Below, piece by piece: positions 25,451 to 34,236 of a DNA stretch of 64,000 nucleotides. Within the stretch, counting starts at the first letter, position 1; each line of letters begins with the position of its first letter. The notes below the pieces were generated by a model. It was not told where the DNA came from and made no database searches. It saw only the letters and a program-made list of their open reading frames with translations. The position numbers and the translations under genes are program-made. The DNA lies in NCBI GenBank assembly GCA_964552465.1, contig CAZKGR010000018.1, positions 7,416-71,415 of the forward strand. The letters are read 5' to 3'. Source of the stretch: BMS3BBIN04 sp964552465 (GTDB taxonomy: Bacteria > Electryoneota > Electryoneia > Electryoneales > Electryoneaceae).

Positions 25451-28400
25451 TCAACTCTGACCTTTTGTGCGACCGAACGGAATCTGCTTGGCGGCATCAG
25501 TGACAGCCCCGATCTTGACCGCATAGCTGCTACGGTTCTGGATATCTTCATCAGTCACAAAATGTACGTCGAGCAAGCCGTCTGTGCGGTATCCAGTGCG
25601 CAGATAGTTCATCTCAGCCAATGCAGCCGACCACCCCTCGAGCCATCTGAGCAGAGCTTTCCGATCCTTGGAATCCTCGGTTACATGCAGCAGTAGGTCT
25701 ATGTCGCTGCCCGCAGCAGCGGTGCCGTTTTTCGTACTGCCGAAGATGTAAAACGCCTTGATGCCAAACTCACCAGGTTCGAGACGGCTGGCGATACGTT
25801 CCGACATCCGGTATCTCCAACGCCAATGGTCATCATCAACACTTGTGTCGACGGGAATCTCGTCTGTGTATTGAGCTGTCATTGCTTCAGGATCGAGTTC
25901 TTGCGTTGGAGTAGTGAAAACAGCCACCGCCTGCTCGAGATCAGCATTCATGAACACTTTCAATATTTTACCGCCAACCGAGTGTTGCACGTCAATCACA
26001 CGAACTACCTTTTCCAGATCCTCAAACTCTGGTAGCATTTGAGAAAGGATGTTTGCGCTCTTGGTCAGGATACGTTCATTGAACGCATTGTTTGCTTCAT
26101 CGGGATACAACGGGAGATAACGGATTGACGATTCGACCAGATCCTGGAAGAAATGGGTACCAAAAGACAGGTCGGGGACATAATTGCCCTTCTTGCGAGC
26201 GATCTCGATCAACATCGCTGTGTTGTTAATGTCGCTGTAGGTGATGCTCACGCCGAGCTTGATGTCACCACGACTGCCCCAACGTCCCGGCCCCATCAGA
26301 ATGAACTGGCGTTTCGGAAGCAACTTGTTCAACGCTCCCACCGCTCGCGCTACTCGCAGCATTTTTTTCTTGTCTTCAAGATCGCCGTACGCCGATGGAT
26401 CAACATATACGACATATTGAATGTCCGGCACCCAGCCGTTGGAAACGAATTTGCTCGCTGAGAAGAGGATCGCACTTTCAGGGATGTCGGTTGGAATTGG
26501 CTGTGGCCGAGTGTATTCTCCGTGGCTTTGTGGGCGACATTGCAACAAGTAGAAAAACTTACCGTCATGTGCAAATTCAATGTCTACCGGTACTTTGAAT
26601 GACTCTTCAAGCGTGGTCATTACATTGCGCATGTGCTGCATGAACGGTGAATTGTGGATCAAGCCCTCAAACGTGACCGCGTATTCCTTCTCTGCGAAAT
26701 CGAGATTGAAAAGGTTCGGCTGACGCATGTAATCCCCTTCAATCTCGGAAACGATTTCAGTGATCCGCGGGAATGCGTCTCCGTGCTCATGCAGAAAATC
26801 CTTGATTGCAACTGTGACAAATTCATTGCGGTCAAGATCAATTACATCCATGTTGCGGGGCGCGTAACGGACATTCTCTTCGACTGTTGCGTTAACGCGT
26901 AACGATGGTTGACCCGGAGTCGCGAGAATGCAATAATCGTCACTGAGTCGATCGACCGCACGTGTCCCCAAGCCCGGCACCAATCGGATCAATCCATCCT
27001 CACGTTTGATCCGGGGAGACCAACGAAACTCGTTGTTGCTGAATGCGACACCGGCAAACGCAGGCAGATAGTATTTACCTACCTGTGTACCTACCACCTC
27101 CTGGATCAGGATGCCCATCTCCTCATGGAAGTCGAGAAGACCACGCTCAGCCCGGTACTCAATCGGATCGCTGCCGAAGGTGGATGAATACACCTCCGCA
27201 ATCGCATCCATCAGTGCTTCCAGACGGTCATTCTTGCTGCCACGGTTGGCGAGGAACAAACTGGTGTATTTGCCGGAAAACGCAGAACCCAGCCGATCCT
27301 CCAGCAAACTGGAACTGCGGACGATGATCGGACTGTCGCCGAAATCGTCCAAAGCCATGGACAGACCGGGAATAATCTCCGGCGGTACATGCGAGACCTT
27401 GAACAGGTGCACAATGTGGGGATACTCCTGACGGGCCTGCTCGATGTCTTTGTACTTCTGTTCGGTGACTTCTTCGAGATTGTTGTGATGCAAGAAGCTA
27501 TGCAGGCCATCCGAGGTGATATACCACGTTTTCGGCAGCTTAACCTCAGCGTACTCCGGGAATTCATCTATGGCACGTTGGATCATTTTCCACGCGAGAT
27601 ACATTCCGGCACCTTTACCGCCGAGCTTGCCGTGGCTGTTTACCGGGTGAATTAACCTTGGAATCAACTGAATGAAATCCTTGATCTCGACATAGTGTTT
27701 CGCAATCTGAATGAAGTCCAGCTGATCACTAAGGAATCGACGCGCCATCGCCACCTTTACACCTTTGCGCGTGGATTCTGGCAGTTCTATGGTGTCCAGC
27801 GACAGGTGATGAAAGCGACGGATAGCGTCCGAGATGTCGGTGAGGGTACTGTTAAGGTTGATCAACGTCCGCACGAGAAAACTAGCACGGTTTTCCTGAA
27901 GATATTTCTGCACTAGCTCGAATATTTCAAGGTCCGAGAGATTCTCTTCCGCGACCCGGAATATCTCATCGCTCAAGGCCAAAATGTCGAATGTCTTTGA
28001 CTGGTGAACAGGACGGTTTGGATCGTCATCAATCTCATTGCGACGGACACTCGATCCCAGAGTGGCCAGGATTTCGTCCGCTTCAACAACGCCCTTCCAA
28101 CACAGATGATTCATCATTTTTCGAGCAACTACAAGGAACAACTCCTGATCAGTTCGGCGTAACAGATCGACAACGACCTGCCACTCACCCTCGCGCTTTA
28201 TCTCCTTGCGGGCAGAATCCCAATCTACAACAACTAATTTCAATTGCTTGTGTAGCAGGAAGTGACCGATACGTTCAGCGATAGTGTCGAGCAGCTTGAT
28301 CTCTTCCTTGAGGAATGGTCCTTGATCTTCGTTAGGCATTTCACGCGTGTAGAATACCTCGATGTGGCCAAGTGTGCTGTCATGAACTTCAATCGGCGCG

Positions 28401-28651
28401 CGCAACACCCAATTCGTTGGACGCATCCCATCAGGGCCGTAAACTTCACCGTCATACAAGATACGAGCGAAGCAATAGTCGGGGTATTGCCAGCCGGGAG
28501 GGATAACCTGCGTGACACCCTGGAACACATCTTCGACATTCGAGTCGCTGTCGTTAAGAAGCTCCTCGATCTCGTATAGACAGCTCAACTCTTTCGCACG
28601 TTCCTGCAATGCTTCAATCAAGTGTTCTACTGATTTTGTTTTATCAGCCAT
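25451..28651 (-). CDS. GAF-like / PEP-synthase ATP-binding / nucleotidyltransferase fusion
   Basis: 1066 residues. Order: an N-terminal coiled coil and GAF-like sensor domain (about 10-140); a helical linker; a PPDK_N/PEP-synthase-type ATP-grasp (from GKLGGKGAG, about 341, through IIVRSSSLLEDRLGSAF and ending in FFYLLQCRPQ, about 690); a domain with MGPGRWGS...LGVSITYSDI...FGTHFFQDL; and a C-terminal nucleotidyltransferase with FGSTKNGTAAAGSDIDLL (about 970-987). The phosphohistidine and TIM-barrel domains of true PEP synthase are absent, so it cannot be a complete dikinase. It overlaps the neighbouring homolog (28644-30395) by 8 bp. It is probably a signalling or phosphotransfer protein; substrate unknown. 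Confidence 0.8.
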   Translation of the reverse strand: MADKTKSVEHLIEALQERAKELSCLYEIEELLNDSDSNVEDVFQGVTQVIPPGWQYPDYCFARILYDGEVYGPDGMRPTNWVLRAPIEVHDSTLGHIEVFYTREMPNEDQGPFLKEEIKLLDTIAERIGHFLLHKQLKLVVVDWDSARKEIKREGEWQVVVDLLRRTDQELFLVVARKMMNHLCWKGVVEADEILATLGSSVRRNEIDDDPNRPVHQSKTFDILALSDEIFRVAEENLSDLEIFELVQKYLQENRASFLVRTLINLNSTLTDISDAIRRFHHLSLDTIELPESTRKGVKVAMARRFLSDQLDFIQIAKHYVEIKDFIQLIPRLIHPVNSHGKLGGKGAGMYLAWKMIQRAIDEFPEYAEVKLPKTWYITSDGLHSFLHHNNLEEVTEQKYKDIEQARQEYPHIVHLFKVSHVPPEIIPGLSMALDDFGDSPIIVRSSSLLEDRLGSAFSGKYTSLFLANRGSKNDRLEALMDAIAEVYSSTFGSDPIEYRAERGLLDFHEEMGILIQEVVGTQVGKYYLPAFAGVAFSNNEFRWSPRIKREDGLIRLVPGLGTRAVDRLSDDYCILATPGQPSLRVNATVEENVRYAPRNMDVIDLDRNEFVTVAIKDFLHEHGDAFPRITEIVSEIEGDYMRQPNLFNLDFAEKEYAVTFEGLIHNSPFMQHMRNVMTTLEESFKVPVDIEFAHDGKFFYLLQCRPQSHGEYTRPQPIPTDIPESAILFSASKFVSNGWVPDIQYVVYVDPSAYGDLEDKKKMLRVARAVGALNKLLPKRQFILMGPGRWGSRGDIKLGVSITYSDINNTAMLIEIARKKGNYVPDLSFGTHFFQDLVESSIRYLPLYPDEANNAFNERILTKSANILSQMLPEFEDLEKVVRVIDVQHSVGGKILKVFMNADLEQAVAVFTTPTQELDPEAMTAQYTDEIPVDTSVDDDHWRWRYRMSERIASRLEPGEFGIKAFYIFGSTKNGTAAAGSDIDLLLHVTEDSKDRKALLRWLEGWSAALAEMNYLRTGYRTDGLLDVHFVTDEDIQNRSSYAVKIGAVTDAAKQIPFGRTKGQS

Positions 28652-30395
28652 GAATGATTACTCCACGCGCGCTGCGCCCGTCAACCTTGACAAGTAATGG
28701 TTTCAATAGACGGACATGACGAAGGTACTCTGTTTCCTGAACGAGTGGACGACGACTCAACCACTCGAAATCTATTGTGTTTGGACTGTCATGCGAAACC
28801 GCAAAGTAATTTACCTGGAACGATGACAGGTTATGAAAGAAATGTGATCCTTGGCTAAGATCAACATTCATCTCAGGAGTTGTGACTTCTACAATGCTCG
28901 ATGCAGCTGAAATCTGACTCCAGACTACCGGTATGCCAAGCCACGGATCGCTCGTTCCCCAACGTCCAAATCCGATCAACAAACAAGGACGATTCTCACG
29001 CAGCAACGACAAGTTGATTGGCTCCAATTCCTGGGCGATCTGTGGTGTTTTCGCGGCGTTAAAGGATTCCGGCTTGAGATAGATAATATCGAGTAATTGT
29101 TGATCTATGCCGTTGCCTAAAGCACGGTCGGATGAGAGTAGCAGGTCACGGTTTTCATAATCTGCTTCTGTGAGGGTCACATTCTCCTCAAACGCCACCA
29201 TTGGACGAACCTGAAGAAAGCTGAATTTCGCCATGTCTTCAGATGATTTCGGGAGTTCAACGGCAAATTCGATCTCAACTTCTTGTCCAATCTCTTCTTC
29301 ACATAACTTGAGAAGTCGTTGGACCAGTTTGTTTAATGGAAACAAACTGAATTGGAGCGTCGGACCAAAGTCAATTACACGCGGACCATCGCGACCGATC
29401 CCTGGTTGCAAACGGTCTGATTGAGCATCGTAGGTCGAGGCAATGTGATTAAGGCTACCATCCTCTTCCGCCACATCGAGTCCTGCTTTAACCAGGTATT
29501 CTGCTTCCTGCAATGGATCAAATGTTGGAATATTACCGAGATTCACTGACCAGAAATCTGTCTGAGTGGTTTTGAGCAGATCCTGCATCGATCCCACTGG
29601 AGGAGGTAGCTTGGGGTAAGATGGGCAATAAGTCCATACCAAACCGCCGTCCACGATGTGCTTTCCCAGACCCAGCGCGAGATCAACCACGCCTTGTTCC
29701 GGACGAGCGCGTCCGAATGCATAGTAGTTGAAGGAACGCCCAACGCCGGACAAAGTCGGATAGAAACGATCACCATGTTCACTGCCAGCGACTACCTGAA
29801 TGATTACTGCCATCTCTTCATCGGCAGGATCAACATGTGCCTTTTCCATGTACAACCGCGCTTCACGGAACCATGTCGATGCCCAAACGAACTTGATCGC
29901 CTCAATCAATTTGTGAAACCGAGCAGTCGTGTCACTAAGGTTGTTTGGTATCATCTTGGTCGCGTAGACACCGGCGAACGGCTGGAACATGGCGTCTTCA
30001 AGTCGACTCGATGACCGAACTGCCAGCGGACCCTTCAACGTATCCGCAAGCGACATCAAGTCTCCAACATGCTTGCCGGGAAAGGTTGCTTTCTGAAATG
30101 CGCGACCGATGCGTTCGTCGGAAGGTGGATCGTCCAACAGCTCCTGCAACTTATTGAACTCGACGAAATCGCGAAACATCGAGGAACGAAGCACTACCAT
30201 TTCCGGAATGGTTACGTCAATGCTGGGAAATTCTCTTGGATCAAAGCGATCACGAAGAAGTTCGTCCATGAACGCTAATCCCAATGCCTTGCCGCCAAAT
30301 TCACCCGCACCAATAAACCGGTAGCGCTGTTCCGCCGTGTTTTGATGACGATGGAACGGGGTGGCATATGTGGCATCCTTGCCCAGCGTAGCCAT
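28644..30395 (-). CDS. PEP-synthase-type ATP-binding protein
   Basis: 583 residues, a shorter homolog of the fusion protein that follows it. The PPDK_N core runs from GAGEFGGKALGLAFM through LAVRSSSRLEDAMFQPFAGVY to FSFLQVRPM. A second domain has IGFGRWGTSDPWLGIPVVWSQI and SQGSHFFHNL, the same GRWG...HFF pattern as its neighbour. No GAF or nucleotidyltransferase domain is present. The frame extends to 30566, but that would overlap the preceding gene and has no homology. MATLGKDATYATP was chosen, with GAGG upstream. The pair probably works together; reaction unknown. Confidence 0.8.
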   Translation of the reverse strand: MATLGKDATYATPFHRHQNTAEQRYRFIGAGEFGGKALGLAFMDELLRDRFDPREFPSIDVTIPEMVVLRSSMFRDFVEFNKLQELLDDPPSDERIGRAFQKATFPGKHVGDLMSLADTLKGPLAVRSSSRLEDAMFQPFAGVYATKMIPNNLSDTTARFHKLIEAIKFVWASTWFREARLYMEKAHVDPADEEMAVIIQVVAGSEHGDRFYPTLSGVGRSFNYYAFGRARPEQGVVDLALGLGKHIVDGGLVWTYCPSYPKLPPPVGSMQDLLKTTQTDFWSVNLGNIPTFDPLQEAEYLVKAGLDVAEEDGSLNHIASTYDAQSDRLQPGIGRDGPRVIDFGPTLQFSLFPLNKLVQRLLKLCEEEIGQEVEIEFAVELPKSSEDMAKFSFLQVRPMVAFEENVTLTEADYENRDLLLSSDRALGNGIDQQLLDIIYLKPESFNAAKTPQIAQELEPINLSLLRENRPCLLIGFGRWGTSDPWLGIPVVWSQISAASSIVEVTTPEMNVDLSQGSHFFHNLSSFQVNYFAVSHDSPNTIDFEWLSRRPLVQETEYLRHVRLLKPLLVKVDGRSARGVIIHG

Positions 30396-30483
30396 TGCTT
30401 CATCCTCGCTTGTTGAGTGAGATAATCCGCTAACCTCAAAGGTACCGAGGGATTGAGAAAACGACAATGGCAGGAGAGAGCGC

Positions 30484-31335
30484 TTACATACGATATGCAA
30501 TGCCCAAATAGAACGAGGAAGGCCAACGGCGATCCAGGAAATCGTCATGAGGATGATGCCCGGCAAACACTGAGAAATTGCCGCCAGACCGTTGAATTAT
30601 AAGGCTCAAGCGTACATCACCCCGGTGACGCCAACGTTCATCCGCACTCTCACGCAGTAGCATCAGGTCCCATTGTACCCGAGCTTCGACCAACAGAGAT
30701 TTGTACACCGGCCACACTCCAGCTACATATCCCTCTGCCTGCCCTTGCTGCAATGGATGGTTGCCAAGAATGGTTGCGGGACCGCCGTGTATGAACGGTC
30801 CTGCGAATACATACATATCCCAAGTCGGTCGATTTTCCCACCACGCGCGCATCGTGGTCGAACCATAAACATCGACCGGTGATGTTGTCCCGAACCCAAA
30901 TCCCGCCTGCGTGAAGAATGTGCTCATCGGTGAACGGATGTCGATCTCGTGATAGCACCACCGTTCCCAGTGTGAGAACACAGCAATTCTGTTCGCGAGT
31001 TGCCAGCGCCAGCTGAGAAACTGGGCGCTGTCAATGTGACGCGGGTTGAACGGTGTGATCGAGGCGCTATGATCAAATCCAGCCGCTTCACGATATCCCG
31101 CGCCGAACCAGACCGCATGACCATATCCTTCACCAATCTGGAACAGAAGCTCCGCACCGTAGTCCCAGGTGGCGGTTGGATCTTTTTCCGTATGCTGGTA
31201 CGCCCAGGTGTGCCCGGCCGGGGAGAAAGTCCAGTCCCAGCCAGCAGTCTCAAAGGCTTCCTGGGCTGGAGCTGGTGTGAAGAATGCAAATGAGAAGACA
31301 GTCACTAATGCAATCAGAAGGTGGGTGAACCGCAT
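30484..31335 (-). CDS. Putative outer-membrane protein
   Basis: 283 residues. A signal peptide ending near APAQ is followed by a beta-rich sequence with many Trp/Tyr/His residues (FSHWERWCYHEIDI) and a terminal YLGIAYRM typical of a beta-barrel C-terminus. No family was recognised. The ATG at 31335 was preferred over 31383 because it directly begins the signal peptide. It is the first gene of a minus-strand run with the two PPDK-like genes (89 bp gap), which may hint at an envelope-linked role for them. Confidence 0.6.
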   Translation of the reverse strand: MRFTHLLIALVTVFSFAFFTPAPAQEAFETAGWDWTFSPAGHTWAYQHTEKDPTATWDYGAELLFQIGEGYGHAVWFGAGYREAAGFDHSASITPFNPRHIDSAQFLSWRWQLANRIAVFSHWERWCYHEIDIRSPMSTFFTQAGFGFGTTSPVDVYGSTTMRAWWENRPTWDMYVFAGPFIHGGPATILGNHPLQQGQAEGYVAGVWPVYKSLLVEARVQWDLMLLRESADERWRHRGDVRLSLIIQRSGGNFSVFAGHHPHDDFLDRRWPSSFYLGIAYRM

Positions 31336-31471
31336 CGCCAGAACCTCGCGCGTGAACGTCATAGGTGAACAGGGCAGTATCACGTCGGTCGAGACAAACT
31401 ACGGTTTTGCTGTGCTTCAGGGAACAGTATACCTTCCTGTTTCACAGTGAACGGGATCAACCGAGACGACG

Positions 31472-31957
31472 ATGATCGATCTGGATCGTATATACATGGA
31501 AATGGCGCTGCACCTCGCCGAAGAAGCGGCCCGTGCGGACGAAGTCCCTATCGGCGCAGTGATCGTCAAGGACGGCAAGGTGATCGGCAAGGGCCGCAAT
31601 CGCACGATGGCGCTGAACGATCCCACAGCGCACGCCGAGATGGACGCGATAACTGCCGCGACGAACACACTGGGCGAGCGTTACCTCAACGGTGCGACGA
31701 TGTATGTCACCCTCGAGCCGTGCCCAATGTGCGCGGGCGCGTTGTGGCTGGCGCGAATCGAACGACTGGTCTACGCCGCCGCTGACCCGAAAGCGGGCGC
31801 CATCGAGTCGCTGTACCGTCTTCACGACGATCCCCGCCTCAATCACCAATACCCCATAACCACCGGTGTGCTCGAAGATCAAGCAGGTGAGCTGCTGCGA
31901 ACCTACTTCCAGAGGAAAAGACAGGAAAAGAGAGAAAAAGACAGTAACGGACAGTAA
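31472..31957 (+). CDS. tadA: tRNA-specific adenosine-34 deaminase
   Basis: 161 residues of the cytidine/deoxycytidylate deaminase fold. The zinc and catalytic residues are in place: His54 and Glu56 (HAEMDAI), Cys84 and Cys87 (PCPMCAGAL). It makes inosine at the wobble position of tRNA-Arg(ACG). The last ~15 residues, rich in Lys, Arg, Glu and Gln, are encoded by a decameric tandem repeat that runs through the stop codon, so the tail length may vary between strains. It is the only plus-strand gene between 19 and 36 kb. Confidence 0.94.
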   Translation: MIDLDRIYMEMALHLAEEAARADEVPIGAVIVKDGKVIGKGRNRTMALNDPTAHAEMDAITAATNTLGERYLNGATMYVTLEPCPMCAGALWLARIERLVYAAADPKAGAIESLYRLHDDPRLNHQYPITTGVLEDQAGELLRTYFQRKRQEKREKDSNGQ

Positions 31958-31970
31958 AAGACAGTAACCG
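31911..31970 (+). repeat. Decameric tandem repeat (6 units) across the tadA stop
   Basis: Six in-register 10-mers: AGAGGAAAAG, ACAGGAAAAG, AGAGAAAAAG, ACAGTAACGG, ACAGTAAAAG and ACAGTAACCG. The stop codon (31955-31957) lies in unit 5. The tract ends 10 bp before the stop of the convergent YhaM-like gene. Confidence 0.85.
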
Positions 31971-31979
31971 CAAGATCCA

Positions 31980-32984
31980 TCAATCTGGTGGTGAGCTGGA
32001 ATCTATCCCACCCCTGTAGATATGCCGCCCGAGCAGGTTGACCCACTCGGTGAAGTCGCTGTCTGATCCCTCATTCTTCTTCAGGATGCGGTCGAGGGCG
32101 TTGAGCTTGCTGTCGATCTCGTCGAGGAAATACAGCACGAACGCTTCACGGGTCTTTGGAACTACCGGGCTGCTCTGTTCGAGCAAACCCTGATGGCTAA
32201 GCACTAGGTGCTTGAGCTGCACGGCGGTCGCGTCGTCCAATTCCTCGACATCATCCATACGCCGTTGCAGGTACTCCGCGCCGATGACGATGTGGCCTTC
32301 CAAGCGTCCACGAGTAGTGTAATCGATCACCGTGTCCGCCCGCAATTCCCACAATTTGCCGACATCGTGGAAGATCGCACCTGCGATCAACAGGTCGCGG
32401 TTCAGGTCAGGATAATGCGCGCACATCTTCTCAATCAATCCGACGATTGACGCTGTGTGTTCGAGCAGGCCGCCGACGTAGCCGTGATGCCACATCTTGC
32501 CCGCCGGGGAACGTGTGAACCCAGCGACAAACTCGTCGTCCTCGAGTAAATGGTCGAGTAATGTTTTCAAGCCGGAGTGGGTGATTTCCTCAACGGCAGC
32601 CCGGATGATATCCCAATCCTGTTCCGGATCACGGTCACTGGTAGGAATGAATCGATCTTCATCGACTTCATCGCCGTCGTTCACCAGACGGATCTGATGC
32701 AGTTTCAGCTCGAGATTACCCTGATACTCCTGCGGTGTGGCACGGACTTTGACCAGTGAACCAACCGAAAACACCTTGTGGAAAGTATCCGCTTCATCCC
32801 ACAGGTTAGCCTTGATATGCCCGGTTCGATCACCCAGATCGAGATAGAGATACGGTTTATTGTCGCGGGTGGTTCGTAATTCAGACTTACGTACTGCGAG
32901 GAAAGTGTCTAACTGTTCTCCGGGGGCGAATTCATCTATGAACGGCCACACATAGTGCGGGCCATCAGCGGAATTAGTTGTCAT
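31980..32984 (-). CDS. YhaM-like HD-domain exoribonuclease
   Basis: 334 residues. An N-terminal OB-fold (about 25-105; FLAVRKSELRTTRDNKPYLYL...IKANLWDE) is followed by an HD phosphohydrolase domain (about 150-320) with MWHHGYVGGLLEHTASIV and the HD pair in AGAIFHDVGKLWEL. This is the layout of YhaM/CBF1-type 3'-5' exoribonucleases, which act on RNA or single-stranded DNA. It is the last gene of a minus-strand run, 30 bp after the microprotein gene at 33015-33188. Confidence 0.88.
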   Translation of the reverse strand: MTTNSADGPHYVWPFIDEFAPGEQLDTFLAVRKSELRTTRDNKPYLYLDLGDRTGHIKANLWDEADTFHKVFSVGSLVKVRATPQEYQGNLELKLHQIRLVNDGDEVDEDRFIPTSDRDPEQDWDIIRAAVEEITHSGLKTLLDHLLEDDEFVAGFTRSPAGKMWHHGYVGGLLEHTASIVGLIEKMCAHYPDLNRDLLIAGAIFHDVGKLWELRADTVIDYTTRGRLEGHIVIGAEYLQRRMDDVEELDDATAVQLKHLVLSHQGLLEQSSPVVPKTREAFVLYFLDEIDSKLNALDRILKKNEGSDSDFTEWVNLLGRHIYRGGIDSSSPPD

Positions 32985-33014
32985 CTTGCACCCGGTGCGT
33001 TTAGGTGGGAAACC

Positions 33015-33188
33015 TCATTCTTCCAGCTTGTCCAACTGATCCATCATCGCTTCGAGATCTTCAATTGTTTGTTCCGGATCATCTAACTCGCGTTCAATGG
33101 CCGCGTTCAACTCCTTCAGCATGCGAAGCAGTGTGAAGAGGGTCGCCAGCGACACGAGCAGTGCAATGATGAGGACGAGTATATCCAT
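33015..33188 (-). CDS. 57-residue membrane microprotein
   Basis: ATG 33188 begins 2 bp after the ltaE stop and the frame runs 57 codons to TGA at 33015. The product has one N-terminal transmembrane segment (about 3-22, MDILVLIIALLVSL), a short basic turn, then an acidic helical tail with heptad-like spacing (LDDPEQTIEDLEAMMDQLDK). The position and the coherent TM-plus-coil architecture argue that it is real and translationally coupled to ltaE. It may be an assembly or tethering peptide, possibly for the YhaM-like protein encoded next. Function unknown. Confidence 0.65.
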   Translation of the reverse strand: MDILVLIIALLVSLATLFTLLRMLKELNAAIERELDDPEQTIEDLEAMMDQLDKLEE

Positions 33189-33190
33189 AA

Positions 33191-34222
33191 TCACGCCGGT
33201 ATCAGTTCGTGAAACGCTTGCAAAGTTTCGTCAATGCCGGAATCATCTACGTCCATGTGAGTAACCAGACGCATACGGCCGGCATCGAACGAAATCGTAC
33301 CGATTCCACGCTCATTAAGCTTATCCATCAGCTCGAGCGCCGAACCGTCCTTGAAAGTTAACCACACGATGTTCGTATGCAACCCTTCCAAGTCAACATC
33401 TATCGTATCGAAGCGGTTCAGTTCTTCGCCGAGTTGCTTTGCGCGACGGTGGTCGTCATGCAATTTGGAACGATGATTATTAATCGCATACAACGCGCCC
33501 GCCGCGATGATCCCCGCCTGACGCATGCCGCCGCCTAAGCGTTTCCGCCATCGATGTGCTTCGTCAATGAACTCAGCTGAACCCGCGACTGCGCTGCCTA
33601 CAGGTGCGCCCAATCCCTTGCTGAAGCACACGGAGACGGTGTCAGCATACGATGCCCACACCTTTTCTTCGATTCCACTTCCGGCTGTAGCATTCCACAA
33701 GCGTGCACCGTCGAGATGGATCAGCAGATCGTGCTCATCAGCCAGTTTGCGATGCTCTTTAACAATATCCAACGGCCAGATCGCGCCGCCGCCGCCGTTG
33801 GACGTGTTTTCAATCTCGATGATGCGGGAAGGGGGGAAGTGGTGATCAGCCGGACGCAGTCGTTTGGCAATATCATCCGCCGTGAAAATACCGCGATCAC
33901 CAGGCAATGGCCAAAGTTGTGCACGTGTGATTACTGGAACCGCCGCAGCTTCGTAGTTGAAGATGTGCGCTTTTTCGCTGCAGTAGATCTCGGTGCCGGT
34001 ACCCGCGTTAACCGCCAACGCAAGCTGGTTGGCCATCGTACCGGATGGGACATACAAGGCTGCTTCCTTGCCGAGCACATCAGCAACACGTTCTTCCAGT
34101 GCATGGATCGTAGGATCTTCGGAAAACACATCATCGCCGACTTCGGCCTCAGCCATTACACGACGCATCTCCGGGGTCGGCTTGGTCACCGTATCACTAC
34201 GTAAATCAACACGAAACATCAC
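33191..34222 (-). CDS. ltaE: Low-specificity L-threonine aldolase
   Basis: 343 residues, a PLP fold-type I enzyme that cleaves L-threonine or allo-threonine to glycine and acetaldehyde. It opens with the family's DLRSDTVTKPTPEMR and has VPSGTMANQLAL, HLDGARLWNA (169-178) and the PLP lysine in CFSKGLGAPVGS (Lys202). The length is normal. It lies 14 bp after a beta-barrel gene and 2 bp before the microprotein gene in one operon. Confidence 0.95.
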   Translation of the reverse strand: MMFRVDLRSDTVTKPTPEMRRVMAEAEVGDDVFSEDPTIHALEERVADVLGKEAALYVPSGTMANQLALAVNAGTGTEIYCSEKAHIFNYEAAAVPVITRAQLWPLPGDRGIFTADDIAKRLRPADHHFPPSRIIEIENTSNGGGGAIWPLDIVKEHRKLADEHDLLIHLDGARLWNATAGSGIEEKVWASYADTVSVCFSKGLGAPVGSAVAGSAEFIDEAHRWRKRLGGGMRQAGIIAAGALYAINNHRSKLHDDHRRAKQLGEELNRFDTIDVDLEGLHTNIVWLTFKDGSALELMDKLNERGIGTISFDAGRMRLVTHMDVDDSGIDETLQAFHELIPA

Positions 34223-34236
34223 GGCTCCACATTATA

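Noticed and set aside
25451..28651. Pyruvate phosphate dikinase or PEP synthase
   Set aside because: Only the N-terminal ATP-grasp part is present; the phosphohistidine and PEP-binding barrel domains are absent in both this and the neighbouring protein.
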